Shown piece after piece: positions 1-9,343 of a DNA stretch of 64,000 nucleotides. Each line of letters begins with the position of its first letter. The first letter of the stretch is position 1. The DNA is from Mucilaginibacter sp. PAMC 26640. Lineage in GTDB: Bacteria; Bacteroidota; Bacteroidia; Sphingobacteriales; Sphingobacteriaceae. The notes below the pieces were generated by a model. The model did not search any database. It was not told where the DNA came from and saw only the letters and a program-made list of their open reading frames with translations. A program made the position numbers and the translations under genes. The DNA lies in NCBI GenBank assembly GCA_001596135.1, contig CP014773.1:1-64000 (forward strand), written 5' to 3'.

Positions 1-310
1 CCCGTTTTCTATAAAATAAGCAGAGTTATTTAAATCCTTACCTTCGGGGTTATTGTTGGGTGTAGGCAGGCCAATAATACAGGCAAAGTCTGTACATTCG
101 GCAGCAATGCTTTTCGCAGCTTCTTCGCAAAGCGTAATAAATTCCGTAAATTCCAAAAAATCACGTGCCGGGTAACCACTTACGCATAACTCGAAAACAC
201 AACTAAATGCGCCCCGTTTTGCTTTGCTTCGCGGATGCTATGGATGATTTTATGGGTATTAGATTCGAAGTTACTACGTGATAATTTAGCTGGGCCAGTG
301 CGATCTTCAT
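1..310 (-). pseudogene. nadE: NAD+ synthetase, N-terminal amidase part (partial, frameshifted)
   Basis: The reverse strand from the ATG at 310 reads MKIALAQLNYHV and, after a frame change, an EAKQNGAHLVVFS stretch and then SGYPARDFLEF, which is the nitrilase-type glutaminase domain that starts glutamine-dependent NAD+ synthetases. That domain releases ammonia from glutamine for amidation of deamido-NAD. The gene runs off the left edge. Two single-base losses, near 272-276 and near 194-197, break the frame. nadE is normally needed for growth and two more damaged genes follow, so sequence errors are more likely than true decay. The gldB neighbour supports the identity, because these genes are often close together in Bacteroidota. 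Confidence 0.75.
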
Positions 311-372
311 AGTGCGGTATAATGGTTGCGCGGTAATGCAAATAAAAAAATTATTTTGCTAAAACGACAGAA

Positions 373-1411
373 ATGAACTCTTATTCTCTTAAACCCAGCT
401 TATTTATATCTGTTTACTAGCGCTGGTATTTACTGCCTGTAACAAACATAAAAAAAATTGATGTTAGCAATATACCTGTTGATGTAAAAATAGAGCGCTT
501 TGATAAGGATTTCGACTCGTTAAGGGTAAAACCTATGGATGAACAGGCTGGCGTTTTATACAAGAAATACGGGGTATTTTATACGATTTTATTGAGCGGA
601 TCTTGAAAGCAGGTACAGCCAAAGACACTGTTTATTTCACGAAGCTCAGGGCCATATTTGCCGACAAAGCCTACATGGATCTAAAACGCGATGTAGATAC
701 GGTATACCCCAATCTTGATAAGCAGAATGCAGAATTAACGGATGCCTTTCGCCGCATTAAATATTATTACCCTAAAAAGATCTGCCTAAGGTGTATGCTT
801 ATCTGTCAGGCTTCCAGGCGCAGACATCAATTGGGGATGGCTACCTTGGCATTGGCCTGGATCTTTTCCTAGGTGCCGATTCGCGATTTTACCCTGCCTT
901 ATCGCAGCCTTTCCACATTATGTGAGCCGCAGGTTTACACCCGATAACATTGCCCCGAGAGTAGTGGAAGACATTGCCCGCGAAGAAATGTTCCCGAGAA
1001 TGAGAACGACAAATCGCTGCTTTCCAAGATGATCTACAATGGCAAATCATGTATTTTATGGACCAGGTACTGCCAGATCTTGCCGATACTACCAAAATAG
1101 GCTATACCGGTAAACAACTTAAATGGTGCGAAAATTTTAAAGGCGACATCTGGGGTTTCTTTTTAGACGAGGACCTGCTTTACAACAGCGACTACCAAGC
1201 CATCCAAAAATATTTGAACGAGGCCCCATTTACGCCGGGACTTGGAGTAGAAAATGAATCTGCACCAAAACTGGCCATCTGGACCGGCTGGCAAATTGTA
1301 CGCCAGTATATGGACAAACACCCCGACGTAAGCTTGCAAAAACTAATGGCCATCGAAGATTCGCAAAAAATCCTGAACGATTCCAAATACCGGCCAAAGA
1401 ACCCCGAATAA
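373..1411 (+). pseudogene. gldB: Gliding motility lipoprotein GldB-like (multiple frameshifts)
   Basis: Joining frames gives a lipoprotein-like start (lipobox region FTACNK), then DVSNIPVDVKIERFDKDF, a middle part with SIGDGYLGIGLDLFLG, and a clean 3' part from about 1049 to the stop at 1409-1411. This is the layout of GldB, an essential gliding and type IX-associated lipoprotein also conserved in non-gliding Bacteroidota. At least five single-base indels are needed to read through (near 410, 455, 575, 775 and between 995 and 1050). Most restore with one inserted base, the pattern expected from consensus errors. The identification rests on recalled family pattern, not a search. Confidence 0.7.
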
Positions 1412-1567
1412 CCCGAATTACAAGCTTACAATCATCAGCTCCTATATCTCATCAATCTGAACTTAGCAACATAATTCATATCATATAGGCTATGGGCTCT
1501 TTGCGACGCTGTGCACTCCGTGATTTCCGCAGTATTATAATCCGCCAACCAAACGATTGCGCATAAA

Positions 1568-1597
1568 AAAAGCGTCACCAAACCTGGTAACGCTTTT
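1568..1597. terminator. Bidirectional hairpin terminator
   Basis: The arms AAAAGCGT (1568-1575) and ACGCTTTT (1590-1597) enclose a short loop with further ACC/GGT pairing. It lies between gldB (+) and the small membrane protein gene (-) and has A/T tracts on both sides, so it can serve both converging genes. Confidence 0.7.
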
Positions 1598-1618
1598 ACT
1601 AATTATGTTATTTGGAAA

Positions 1619-1798
1619 TTAATCTAATATTCTGAAAACAGCCCTTAGCGCTAAAATCGACCCAATCAATAAAATGATGTTGGATATCAATGTTGCATGA
1701 GGAATAAATTCTGCGAAACGCAGGTATACACCTACAAGGCCCACAACAATAGTGAAAATTAAATAGGTATAGTGGCTCTCTTTATTGGCGTTCTCCAT
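1619..1798 (-). CDS. Small two-helix membrane protein
   Basis: A 59-residue protein starting MENANKES; an ATG three codons upstream (1807) is the alternative start. After a polar N-terminus it has two hydrophobic segments, roughly residues 10-27 and 33-52, each long enough to cross the inner membrane, and ends RAVFRILD. No catalytic motif is visible. It lies between two chromosomal genes with a terminator just downstream. Function unknown. The clean hydrophobic pattern and the terminator are the reasons to accept it as a gene. Confidence 0.6.
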   Translation of the reverse strand: MENANKESHYTYLIFTIVVGLVGVYLRFAEFIPHATLISNIILLIGSILALRAVFRILD

Positions 1799-1867
1799 TG
1801 ATTGCATAGTACTGTTTTTTTAGTTGCTGCAAAAATATAAATGTTTCGCGAAAAACCGTTAACCTTT

Positions 1868-2873
1868 TTAAGCTTTTACCGCTTTTTTAGTCCAGCCTTG
1901 CGGCAGGTTTTCTTCTATCTCTATGCTTTCAAATTCGGCACTGGCCCTTGACCCTACAACCTTAGCCCAAGCCGCCATTTTACTTATGCCATCCTTAAGG
2001 CTAACATTTGCGCTTTTGCCAAATACGCCGGCTGCTTTTGAGTGATCGCTATGTGCATGCATAACCTCTTTGCGCGCTTCCAGATGCGTAACTTTTGGCT
2101 CAACACCCAATTCATCCGCCACAACCTGTACCAAGTCATTTACAGTGTAGGGTTTATCAGCACCTACATTAAAACTTGGTTGTATGCACCCGGTACATTA
2201 GGGCTATTGGCAATGTGTGGTGCAACGTCATCAATATAACTAATGCACGGGTTTGTTCGCCGTCGCCAAAAATCGTCATCGGTTTTTCCTGCATGATCTG
2301 GTTCATGAAAATACCAATCACATTACGGTATTTATCACCGATATTCTGATTCTCGCCATACACATTATGCGGGCGGAATACCACATAGTTTAAGCCAAAC
2401 ATGTGGTTGGCGGCTTTAAGGTCCATTTCAACCGCATATTTAGCAACCCCATATGGATCCTCCGGCTGCGGCACCATACTTTCCAGCATCGGCAGCTGGC
2501 CTGCACCGTATACCGCTATAGATGAAGTAAAAACAAAGCATTTAACTTTGTACAGTACGGATAGGTTGATCAGATTGACCGAGCCGATCAGGTTGTTGTT
2601 ATAATTAAACCGGCGAATAAAGTGAGAAAGCCCTTCGGCAGCGTAAGCGGCCAGGTGGTACACATAATCAAATTTATGTTGTGCAAATAGCTGCTCTAAT
2701 AATTCGTAGTCATTAATAGAGCCAAGCACAAATTCGGCGCCTTCGGGCACATGGTCTTCAAAACCTCCGCTTAGGTCATCCAATACTATAACTTTATGCC
2801 CCAGGCTTAAACAATGTTTAGCCACGTGGGAGCCTATAAATCCGGCCCCGCCGGTTACAAGTGATGCGATCAT
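1868..2873 (-). pseudogene. NAD-dependent epimerase/dehydratase (two frameshifts)
   Basis: An extended short-chain dehydrogenase of the nucleotide-sugar epimerase type. The N-terminus has the Rossmann motif GGAGFIGSHV (residues 9-18) and VLDDLSGG; further on come the TSSIAVYG segment and the YGVAK active-site Tyr/Lys. The frame breaks near 2250, after GDGEQTRA, and again near 2170; one added base at each site gives YIDDVAPHIANSPNVPGAYNQVFNVGADKPYTVNDL and joins to the open 3' part. The restored protein would be about 335 residues, normal for the family. The substrate (UDP-glucose/galactose or related) cannot be decided. The breaks look like sequence errors. Confidence 0.75.
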
Positions 2874-2997
2874 ATTAATTAGTAATGTGGGTTATAGTTT
2901 TTTGCCTGTACAGATAAAAACGACTATTCGAATATCAAAAAAATAATGTTATCTAAAAATTACTAAAACAGCTAATTCACCTCTGCAGGTTGTGCCA

Positions 2998-4745
2998 TTA
3001 CGGCAACTGCTTGCAAAAACCAAGCCGCATGAGGTATCCATTGCTCTGTCCAACGCCATTCGTTACCGGCAGCTTCTTTTTTAAATCAATACCCGAACCA
3101 TCCGGATGACCATCTTTACCGGTAATGCCATTTGATATGCCACCACGCTCGCTACCGTGCCCGTAATTAGAGGTCATGTAGGGAACATTATTTTTCCCGT
3201 AGCCATATACAAAACACATGTTATAAGGATTACACCCCATTATCCACGACATTTGCCGTTCCGCAAAATCGGCAAGTGTTGACTTTATTCCCCAGTTTCC
3301 ATCTGCGGGATAAGTAAGCCTGCCACCAACCACTGCTGCGGCTGCCAAAGACCCTAGCCTCGCGTTCTCGCCTTGCCACCACCAGCCGGTTTCGTTTTCA
3401 TGTGGTATAAAGAATCCATCCTTCACTTTCCCTTTAAATAAAAAGCTTTGCCTGGCGTAACCAAATGGATTACTTATTTTATTGGTCACTGCCACATTAT
3501 AATCCAGCGATTGCTTAATGGTATTGAGTGCCGGAGTTCGATACATTTCGTCCCGTTCTTTTTCCAAATAGCGGGATAATGCAATCACCGGCAAACCTGC
3601 ATCTGATGCATGAAAGTAAGGGCGATCTTTGTCATTAGATAAAAAGTAGCCCGCCGACGTTATCCGTCCGCTTAAATTAGCCGCTCTTTTACGTGCCTCA
3701 TCGCGGTATTGCGCATCATCTGTTGCTATCCATAACTCTGTGGCTGCCATCAGCGCGCAATAATCATCAATGATGTTCTCCTTGCCATCATCGTCATATT
3801 TTGTATTGTTAGCTTGCAAATGAGCAAATGCGCGTTTGGCACCATCCAGGTATTGTTCTGACGTAAAGTCGCCATTCTTTTTCCAGCTTGAAATGCGGGC
3901 CAGTGCTGCAATAGCCATGCCCCCACCTTCACGGAAAGCGCATTGGTACTGATTGGTGGTAACACTGTTAGCTAACAGGCCTACTACCCGGCGAGCGTTG
4001 GGATCCTTATTAAAATAACTGAATACGATCATATAAAAGTAGCCATCTTTACTTAGCGCACGCATCATATAATCCGCTCCGTATAAAGCTTCGTTATCCA
4101 GCGAATCTTTCAAATTCCATTTTTTAAGCAGTTTGGGGATGGCTTCAGCCGCGCTTACCATGCTCCAGGTAACCAGCGGTATTTGCTGTGGTGAAAAATA
4201 GTTGGAATACGCCAGGTGAGAGAAATACTTGCTTACATCGCCGGATGCATCGCACCAGCCACCATGCATATCCACTTTTGGTTGCTGCCAAACAATTGCA
4301 TTTTTGCATCGGCAGCCAACTCGCCGGGGGTATTCGCCCGCTGCTTGTTGTAGTAGTGTATAATTGATGCTACGGTTTGTTTAGCTACTGCATTTACACC
4401 TATTTCAAAAGGAAAAGACACGTAAACCGCATCATCAAACTTCACCCGCAGGCGATAGTTACCCGGCGTTCTGAATTCTGAAAAGTTGGCCTGGAAAAAC
4501 AATTTGCCGGGCATCCAGTCGCTTATGGTTTGCGGGTTTGTAAGTAAACCGGTATAGGCAACCTTGCCCGTGGTGGCATTTACCAATGCGAAGTTTAGGG
4601 CTTTGGTGAGCTTACTATCAAATTGCACCACGGCTGCTTTGGGACCGCTACTGTCGAAGGCAATTTGATTAACATAGATCACCGGCACTGCATACGCTAT
4701 CCGGGTTAAAAACACGATAATTAAGCTTAGGAAAAGTTTATTCAT
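2998..4745 (-). pseudogene. Glycoside hydrolase family 9 (endoglucanase-like), one frameshift
   Basis: The start is the ATG at 4745, giving a Sec signal peptide MNKLFLSLIIVFLTRIAYA. An N-terminal cellulase Ig-like domain follows (PVIYVNQIAFDSSGPKAAVV), then the GH9 (alpha/alpha)6 barrel. GH9 signatures include the DMHGGWCDASGD segment holding the catalytic base/nucleophile Asp pair, NETGWWWQGENARL near the acid region, and CNPYNMCFVYGYG. A single A is missing near 4270 in a short A run (CAA AAG TGG should read CAA AAA GTG GAT); restoring it gives one protein of about 582 residues. It is probably a secreted beta-glucan-active enzyme; the exact substrate is unknown. The ThuA and amylase neighbours suggest carbohydrate use. 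Confidence 0.75.
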
Positions 4746-4781
4746 ATATTGATTCGTATTATTACGCTGTAAAGACGTGAC

Positions 4782-4825
4782 ACTTCGCGTCTGATCCGTC
4801 AACCGTCCTGAGGCAGACGCGAAGT
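4782..4825. repeat. Intergenic inverted repeat, REP-like
   Basis: The exact 12-bp arms ACTTCGCGTCTG (4782-4793) and CAGACGCGAAGT (4814-4825) enclose about 20 bases, followed by TATCGCATCGCTAC. It fills the gap between the ThuA-like gene and the GH9 gene on the same strand. The arms are GC-rich relative to the gap and there is no T-tract, so it looks more like an interspersed palindromic repeat than a terminator. Confidence 0.5.
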
Positions 4826-4849
4826 ATCGCATCGCTACAAGATCAATTT

Positions 4850-5620
4850 TTATCGTTTTTTTGCCGCCCAAAATATTGCGTTGCGAACAATGGTTTGATA
4901 AGCGTCATCATCAAACAAAATAGGCGAATGCCCCATAAAAATATAAATGTTGCGTGCTTTTACCTTTTGGTTTGTCCAGATTACCGGATGATCCCCCATT
5001 TTTACTTTTGAATTTGGGGAATAGGTACTTTCATCCACACTGGCCAGCACCCTCACGTTTGGCCTTGGCGTTTTGTTGTAGCTGTACCACTCTTCTTTTT
5101 TGATCGTAAATGATGCCGGAACCCCGCGCATCACCGGGTGTAGCTTGTCCTCTACATTAACCCTTGCTGACGCAAAATCGGGGATATAATTTTTCCAAAC
5201 AATATCGCCCATAAACCAGGAGTACCATTTCCACATCGGGAAACCATCGAACTCGCCAAGTAAAGTAGCATGGTGAAAGCCTATCCAGCCACCTCTACCA
5301 TTGGTGATATAATCTTTAAACGCAGTTGCTGCTTTCTCTTTCCAGCCGTAGGGCGGATAATCTAACTGAATAAAAAGATGGTACCTGGAAAGGAATGCAC
5401 TATCGATATGATCGGTGTTCTGGATATAATTTATGCTGAAACTGCTGTCGGCAGCCAGTTTATCAAGCCAAAGCCGGGCTGCCTTGCTATATGCCACATG
5501 GTGACCGCCATTTTCGTAAAGGGCAATGACCTTGAATTTTGGAGATTTTGATTGCGCCAGCCCTTTGCTAGAAAAAAGCACAATGAAGGCAAGCAGGAAT
5601 GAAAAGAAAATCTGTTTCAT
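4850..5620 (-). CDS. ThuA-like domain protein, secreted
   Basis: A 256-residue protein with a Sec signal peptide (MKQIFFSFLLAFIVLFSSKGLAQ) and a ThuA fold related to class I glutamine amidotransferases. Visible features are VIALYENGGHHVAYS at the N-terminus, GGWIGFHHAT in the middle, HPVMRGVP, and MGHSPILFDDDAYQTIVRNAIFWA at the end, all typical of the ThuA family. ThuA proteins occur with trehalose or other sugar catabolism, but the reaction is poorly defined. It lies upstream of the GH9 gene on the same strand and is probably periplasmic. Confidence 0.8.
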   Translation of the reverse strand: MKQIFFSFLLAFIVLFSSKGLAQSKSPKFKVIALYENGGHHVAYSKAARLWLDKLAADSSFSINYIQNTDHIDSAFLSRYHLFIQLDYPPYGWKEKAATAFKDYITNGRGGWIGFHHATLLGEFDGFPMWKWYSWFMGDIVWKNYIPDFASARVNVEDKLHPVMRGVPASFTIKKEEWYSYNKTPRPNVRVLASVDESTYSPNSKVKMGDHPVIWTNQKVKARNIYIFMGHSPILFDDDAYQTIVRNAIFWAAKKR

Positions 5621-5671
5621 TAAAGGGGCAAGTTCCGGTGAGATAACAGAACTTGCCCCTAATGTAATATA

Positions 5672-7153
5672 TTATTTCTTAATTGCCCATACCGATACAG
5701 AGCCGGCACGTACAAAAAATTCGGCCCAGCCTTCTTCGTTTATGGTTACTTCTGCATCATGCTTATTCAGGTAATCCACAAATACTTTTCCGGCATGCGC
5801 CTTTCCAATTTCCATGTTTTTACGGCCTTCTTCGCTGTTGGAGATCAGCACTGCACAACCTGAATGCTCATGATCTCCGTCGCCTTCCCTGGTCCATCCT
5901 ATACAGTTTGGATAGTCGAAGTAGTCGCGTTGCGTGCCGTAAGCAATATGTTTACGGGCATAAAGCAAACTCTCCATTTCGCCTATTGCGGGCAGTTCCA
6001 CTTCATGGTCGTTACCATCCTCGCCTTTATCCGTGTATTTAGATCCGTAAAGATCCGAGTAAAATACACAGGGATAACCATGCTCGCGCAACAAAATTAA
6101 GGCGTAGGCAATCGGCTTAAACCATTGTTCTACCGGCAATGCTAATGATTGCAGTGGTTGGGTATCATGGTTTTCCACCAATGTTACCGCACGGGACGGA
6201 TTTGCCGCTACCAGCGTGTTGTCGAAGATTTTAGACAAATCATAGTCTTTGCCCTGCGCAGATGCCTCATGCAGGTTTTGGTGAAGCGGAGCGTCAAATA
6301 ACGACATCCTATTGTCGGTAGCCTGGATGTACTCCAGTAAAAGATCTACTTCATAACTCCAATACTCACCAACAGTAAACAATTCCTGCCCGGTTTCGCT
6401 CCGCAAGGTGTCCAGCCAGTCGTTATAAAACTCATAAGATATGTGTTTGATAGCATCCAGCCGCATGCCATCAAACTGAACGGTATCATGCAGCCATTTA
6501 CCCCAGCGTTTTAGCTCATCTCGTACTGCGGGGTTACGGGTATCAATATCATCCAGCATGAGGTAATCGAAATTGCCGTTCTCGCCGCCAACTACTTCTT
6601 CCCAGCCTTCACCATATTGGTTCTGGATGCTAAAAATCGCCGATTCATTTGTGCTCGCATCAAAATCAACACCACTAAAGCATTGCCAATCCCACACAAA
6701 TTGCGAGTATTTACCCTGCCTGCCGGGAAAAGTAAATTTAGTAAAAGCTTCGATCTCATAGGGTTCACTAATAAACTCAGTGCGGTTATCCGGGTTTACT
6801 TTTCTTACGGTAACTTTTTCTTTTTCTTCGGCACCACCCATATGATTCAGCACAATATCCATGTACACTTGTAGCCCTTTTTCCTTCGCCACCCTCACTG
6901 CTTCAATCAACTGGTCTTTTGTGCCATACTTGGTGCGCACGGTACCCTTTTGATCAAATTCACCCAGGTCATAAATGTCGTAAACATCGTACCCGACAGA
7001 ATAGCCACCGGCCTCACCCTTGTAAGCAGGTGGCAGCCAAACTGCATCTATACCAATATTTTTAAGTCGCTCTGCATCATTTTTTAAATGGTCGTAAAGG
7101 TCATCGCCCGGGTAATACCACTCAAAAAACTGCAGCATTGTAAAATTTTCCAT
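5672..7153 (-). CDS. Alpha-amylase, GH13, cytoplasmic type
   Basis: A 493-residue GH13 enzyme that cleaves alpha-1,4-glucan internally. The starting MENFTMLQFFEWYYPGDD matches the cytoplasmic or Bacillus-liquefying amylase clade and has no signal peptide. GH13 regions are in order: I VYMDIVLNHMGG, II DGMRLDAIKHI (Asp nucleophile), III FTVGEYW (Glu acid/base) and IV TLVENHDTQ. The C-terminus forms the usual small beta domain (LISNSEEGRKNMEIGKAHAGK). The length is normal for the clade. It lies 51 bp upstream of the ThuA-like gene on the same strand and probably acts on intracellular glycogen or imported maltodextrin. Confidence 0.9.
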   Translation of the reverse strand: MENFTMLQFFEWYYPGDDLYDHLKNDAERLKNIGIDAVWLPPAYKGEAGGYSVGYDVYDIYDLGEFDQKGTVRTKYGTKDQLIEAVRVAKEKGLQVYMDIVLNHMGGAEEKEKVTVRKVNPDNRTEFISEPYEIEAFTKFTFPGRQGKYSQFVWDWQCFSGVDFDASTNESAIFSIQNQYGEGWEEVVGGENGNFDYLMLDDIDTRNPAVRDELKRWGKWLHDTVQFDGMRLDAIKHISYEFYNDWLDTLRSETGQELFTVGEYWSYEVDLLLEYIQATDNRMSLFDAPLHQNLHEASAQGKDYDLSKIFDNTLVAANPSRAVTLVENHDTQPLQSLALPVEQWFKPIAYALILLREHGYPCVFYSDLYGSKYTDKGEDGNDHEVELPAIGEMESLLYARKHIAYGTQRDYFDYPNCIGWTREGDGDHEHSGCAVLISNSEEGRKNMEIGKAHAGKVFVDYLNKHDAEVTINEEGWAEFFVRAGSVSVWAIKK

Positions 7154-7332
7154 GTCCTAGTTTTAAATCTTAAAGCATACAACCACAGTTTATATTTAAG
7201 GTTTTAAATGGCAGGATAAATTGGCAGATTTACACTGCCAGCGTCTATTTTATTTCTAAGCTGTAACAACCACAGGTTGTTGGCATCATAGTTGTAATTA
7301 ACGAAAGATACATTCACCAAAAAACATATATC

Positions 7333-7545
7333 ATGGGTTTATTAAGATTTATAGCAGTTGGCGCAGCCATCGGATACGGAATTAATTATATTACTAAGAA
7401 GGACGTTAATGGCCGATCAATCCTGGATGACATCACAGATGATGCCCCGGAATGGTTTGATAAAGCCAAGAAATACGCGGAAGATAAATTTGAGCAGGTA
7501 GTACAACAGGCTAAACCGACGACTGAGCATACCGAAACATTCTAA
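7333..7545 (+). CDS. YtxH-like small protein
   Basis: A 70-residue protein with an N-terminal glycine-rich hydrophobic segment (LLRFIAVGAAIGYGINYI) and an amphipathic charged tail (DKAKKYAEDKFEQVVQQAK). This is the usual layout of YtxH-type stress or envelope proteins of Bacteroidota: one membrane anchor plus a helical tail. It stands alone, with a hairpin terminator 20 bp after the stop. The precise role is unknown. Confidence 0.65.
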   Translation: MGLLRFIAVGAAIGYGINYITKKDVNGRSILDDITDDAPEWFDKAKKYAEDKFEQVVQQAKPTTEHTETF

Positions 7546-7564
7546 TACAAGACTGTTAAATTGT

Positions 7565-7591
7565 ACACTCTTGCCCAAACGGCAAGAGTGT
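7565..7591 (+). terminator. Hairpin terminator
   Basis: The perfect 11-bp stem ACACTCTTGCC / GGCAAGAGTGT has a CAAAC loop directly downstream of the YtxH-like gene. No strong T-tract follows. Confidence 0.6.
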
Positions 7592-7841
7592 ATGATTTAT
7601 CGCTCCGAACCTATGATCTTAGCGCCGAGCTCGAGCATATAAATTCGGCTGAAAAGTTAATTTGATTTACTACACTTCTCCCGTTATAATTTCATGCAGA
7701 TTAAATTAATAAATTAAATGAACGATCTATCGCTCTAAAATTTATTTTAAATTGCAGTCCCCGAAACAATGGTAAATGTCCGCAAATCCTGGGCGGCTCA
7801 TAGCTATTAATTATCTAAACTACGGTTGTTAAATTAAACCA

Positions 7842-8243
7842 ATGGCTCAAATAAAAACGATACACATTGTTGATGATGATGAGATCTATTCTTTTACAAT
7901 TGAACGAGTGCTGGCCCGTGCCCAGATAGCAGAAAACGTTGTATTTTTCCCTGATGGTAAATTAGCTTTTGATTTTCTGAATGAGAACATCAGCAATCCT
8001 GAGGTGCTTCCTGATATGATTCTGCTCGATATCAATATGCCCGTAATGAACGGATGGGGATTTTTAGATGCTTACGCGACCATATCCCCGCGGATTAAAA
8101 AAAAGATCGTTATTTATATGGTCAGTTCTTCTATTGCAGAAGCTGACTTAGCTTTAGCCAAAAAAAATAAAGCTGTTACCGATTACCTTGTAAAACCACT
8201 CACAATCAATAACCTTATCGAAATTGCCGGGCGGTTAAAATAA
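7842..8243 (+). CDS. Single-domain response regulator (CheY-like)
   Basis: A 133-residue receiver domain with no output domain. The acidic pocket is VDDDE (residues 10-14), the phosphoacceptor is the Asp in LLDINMPVMNGWGF (about residue 68), the Ser switch is in YMVSSS, and the invariant Lys is in DYLVKPL. It has the length and TIERV/LEN features of single-domain response regulators common in Bacteroidota (Rcp-like). No kinase gene is adjacent; the CheB/CheR/PAS protein 1.1 kb downstream is a possible partner only by proximity. Confidence 0.85.
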   Translation: MAQIKTIHIVDDDEIYSFTIERVLARAQIAENVVFFPDGKLAFDFLNENISNPEVLPDMILLDINMPVMNGWGFLDAYATISPRIKKKIVIYMVSSSIAEADLALAKKNKAVTDYLVKPLTINNLIEIAGRLK

Positions 8244-8409
8244 AGCTTCTCCTGTTAAATTCCCGCTCACATAATTCACGCGTATCCTTAGGGAAACATA
8301 TTAATTTTGGTTTTAAAAAAATAACTGTAAAAAAAATCAGTGTTCGCAGTAGCGAATTTGTTTTTACCTGCGTAATGCTGTTATTACTAATGTTAAAAAA
8401 ACAGTTATT

Positions 8410-9129
8410 ATGAAAAACGTTCAACAAAATTCAAGAAGGTGGATAAGTGTAGCAGGGATGGTATGTTTGATGGCCGTATCGCTTACTTCGTGTTTAAAAA
8501 ACAACAATAATACCGTTGTTCAACCACCGGCGGCAGCATTATCGGTTATCAACGCCTCGCCAGATGCACCATCGCTGGATTTTTACCTTGATGCTAATAA
8601 GGCCAATTCTTACCCATTCGGATACGGTAACGGTATTGATTATATCAGCGCATTTGCGGGGAAAAGGCAGGCGATCTTTAAGACCGCAGGGTCTGCAACG
8701 GTTTATAAAACAGATTCCGTAACCCTGCAGCAAAATAAATATTATACGCTGTACTTAACAAACGTTGCCCCAAACACAGAGTATTTGTTATTGAACGATA
8801 CCATTGTTAAACCTGCAGATGGCAAAGCATCTATCAGGCTGGTAAATGTAAGCAAGGATGCGCCTGCAGTTGACCTGGCCATTAAAGGCGGGCCTGTGTT
8901 GGTTGCAAATAAAAGCTTTAAAGGTTTTTCTGGTTTCGTGCCGGTTGCAGTAAACAATAATTCCACAATAGAAATTCGCCAGGCTGGCACAGCAACTGTT
9001 TTAGCGACTATAGAAAAAGTTTCACTAAATAATGGCTCAATCTATACTGTATGGTTGCAAGGCTTAGCCAGCGCAACTGATACTAAAAAACTTACGGCAC
9101 TTATTCAAACCAACGTATTTTATTATTAA
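8410..9129 (+). CDS. DUF4397 domain lipoprotein
   Basis: A 239-residue outer-surface or periplasmic lipoprotein. A lipoprotein signal peptide ends at the lipobox LTSCLKN (Cys about residue 28). Two tandem beta-rich units follow: ALSVINASPDAPSLDFYLD near residue 43 and IRLVNVSKDAPAVDLAIKGG near residue 142, the repeating DUF4397 motif (V-N-xS-x-DAP-x-hDhh). The gene is monocistronic and ends at a strong terminator. The family has no established biochemical function. Confidence 0.85.
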   Translation: MKNVQQNSRRWISVAGMVCLMAVSLTSCLKNNNNTVVQPPAAALSVINASPDAPSLDFYLDANKANSYPFGYGNGIDYISAFAGKRQAIFKTAGSATVYKTDSVTLQQNKYYTLYLTNVAPNTEYLLLNDTIVKPADGKASIRLVNVSKDAPAVDLAIKGGPVLVANKSFKGFSGFVPVAVNNNSTIEIRQAGTATVLATIEKVSLNNGSIYTVWLQGLASATDTKKLTALIQTNVFYY

Positions 9130-9151
9130 AAGCACCAGGTTATTAAATTCC

Positions 9152-9182
9152 AAAAAGGTCATCTGCAGAGGTGGCCTTTTTT
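9152..9182 (+). terminator. Rho-independent terminator
   Basis: The stem AAAAAGGTCA (9152-9161) pairs with TGGCCTTTTT (9172-9181) over a 10-base loop, followed by more T. It follows the DUF4397 lipoprotein gene. Confidence 0.85.
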
Positions 9183-9343
9183 GTTTACCTTACATTATAC
9201 ACCCAGGCGCAGTATATACAGATTATTACCAATTGCTTATCGCATAGTTTGTGCTTCAGTTTTGAAATTTTCGCCACAATTTTTATGTGTTAATCGTTAG
9301 CCAGCCAAGCAAAATAAAGCTAACTTTATGTCTTTAATTTTTA

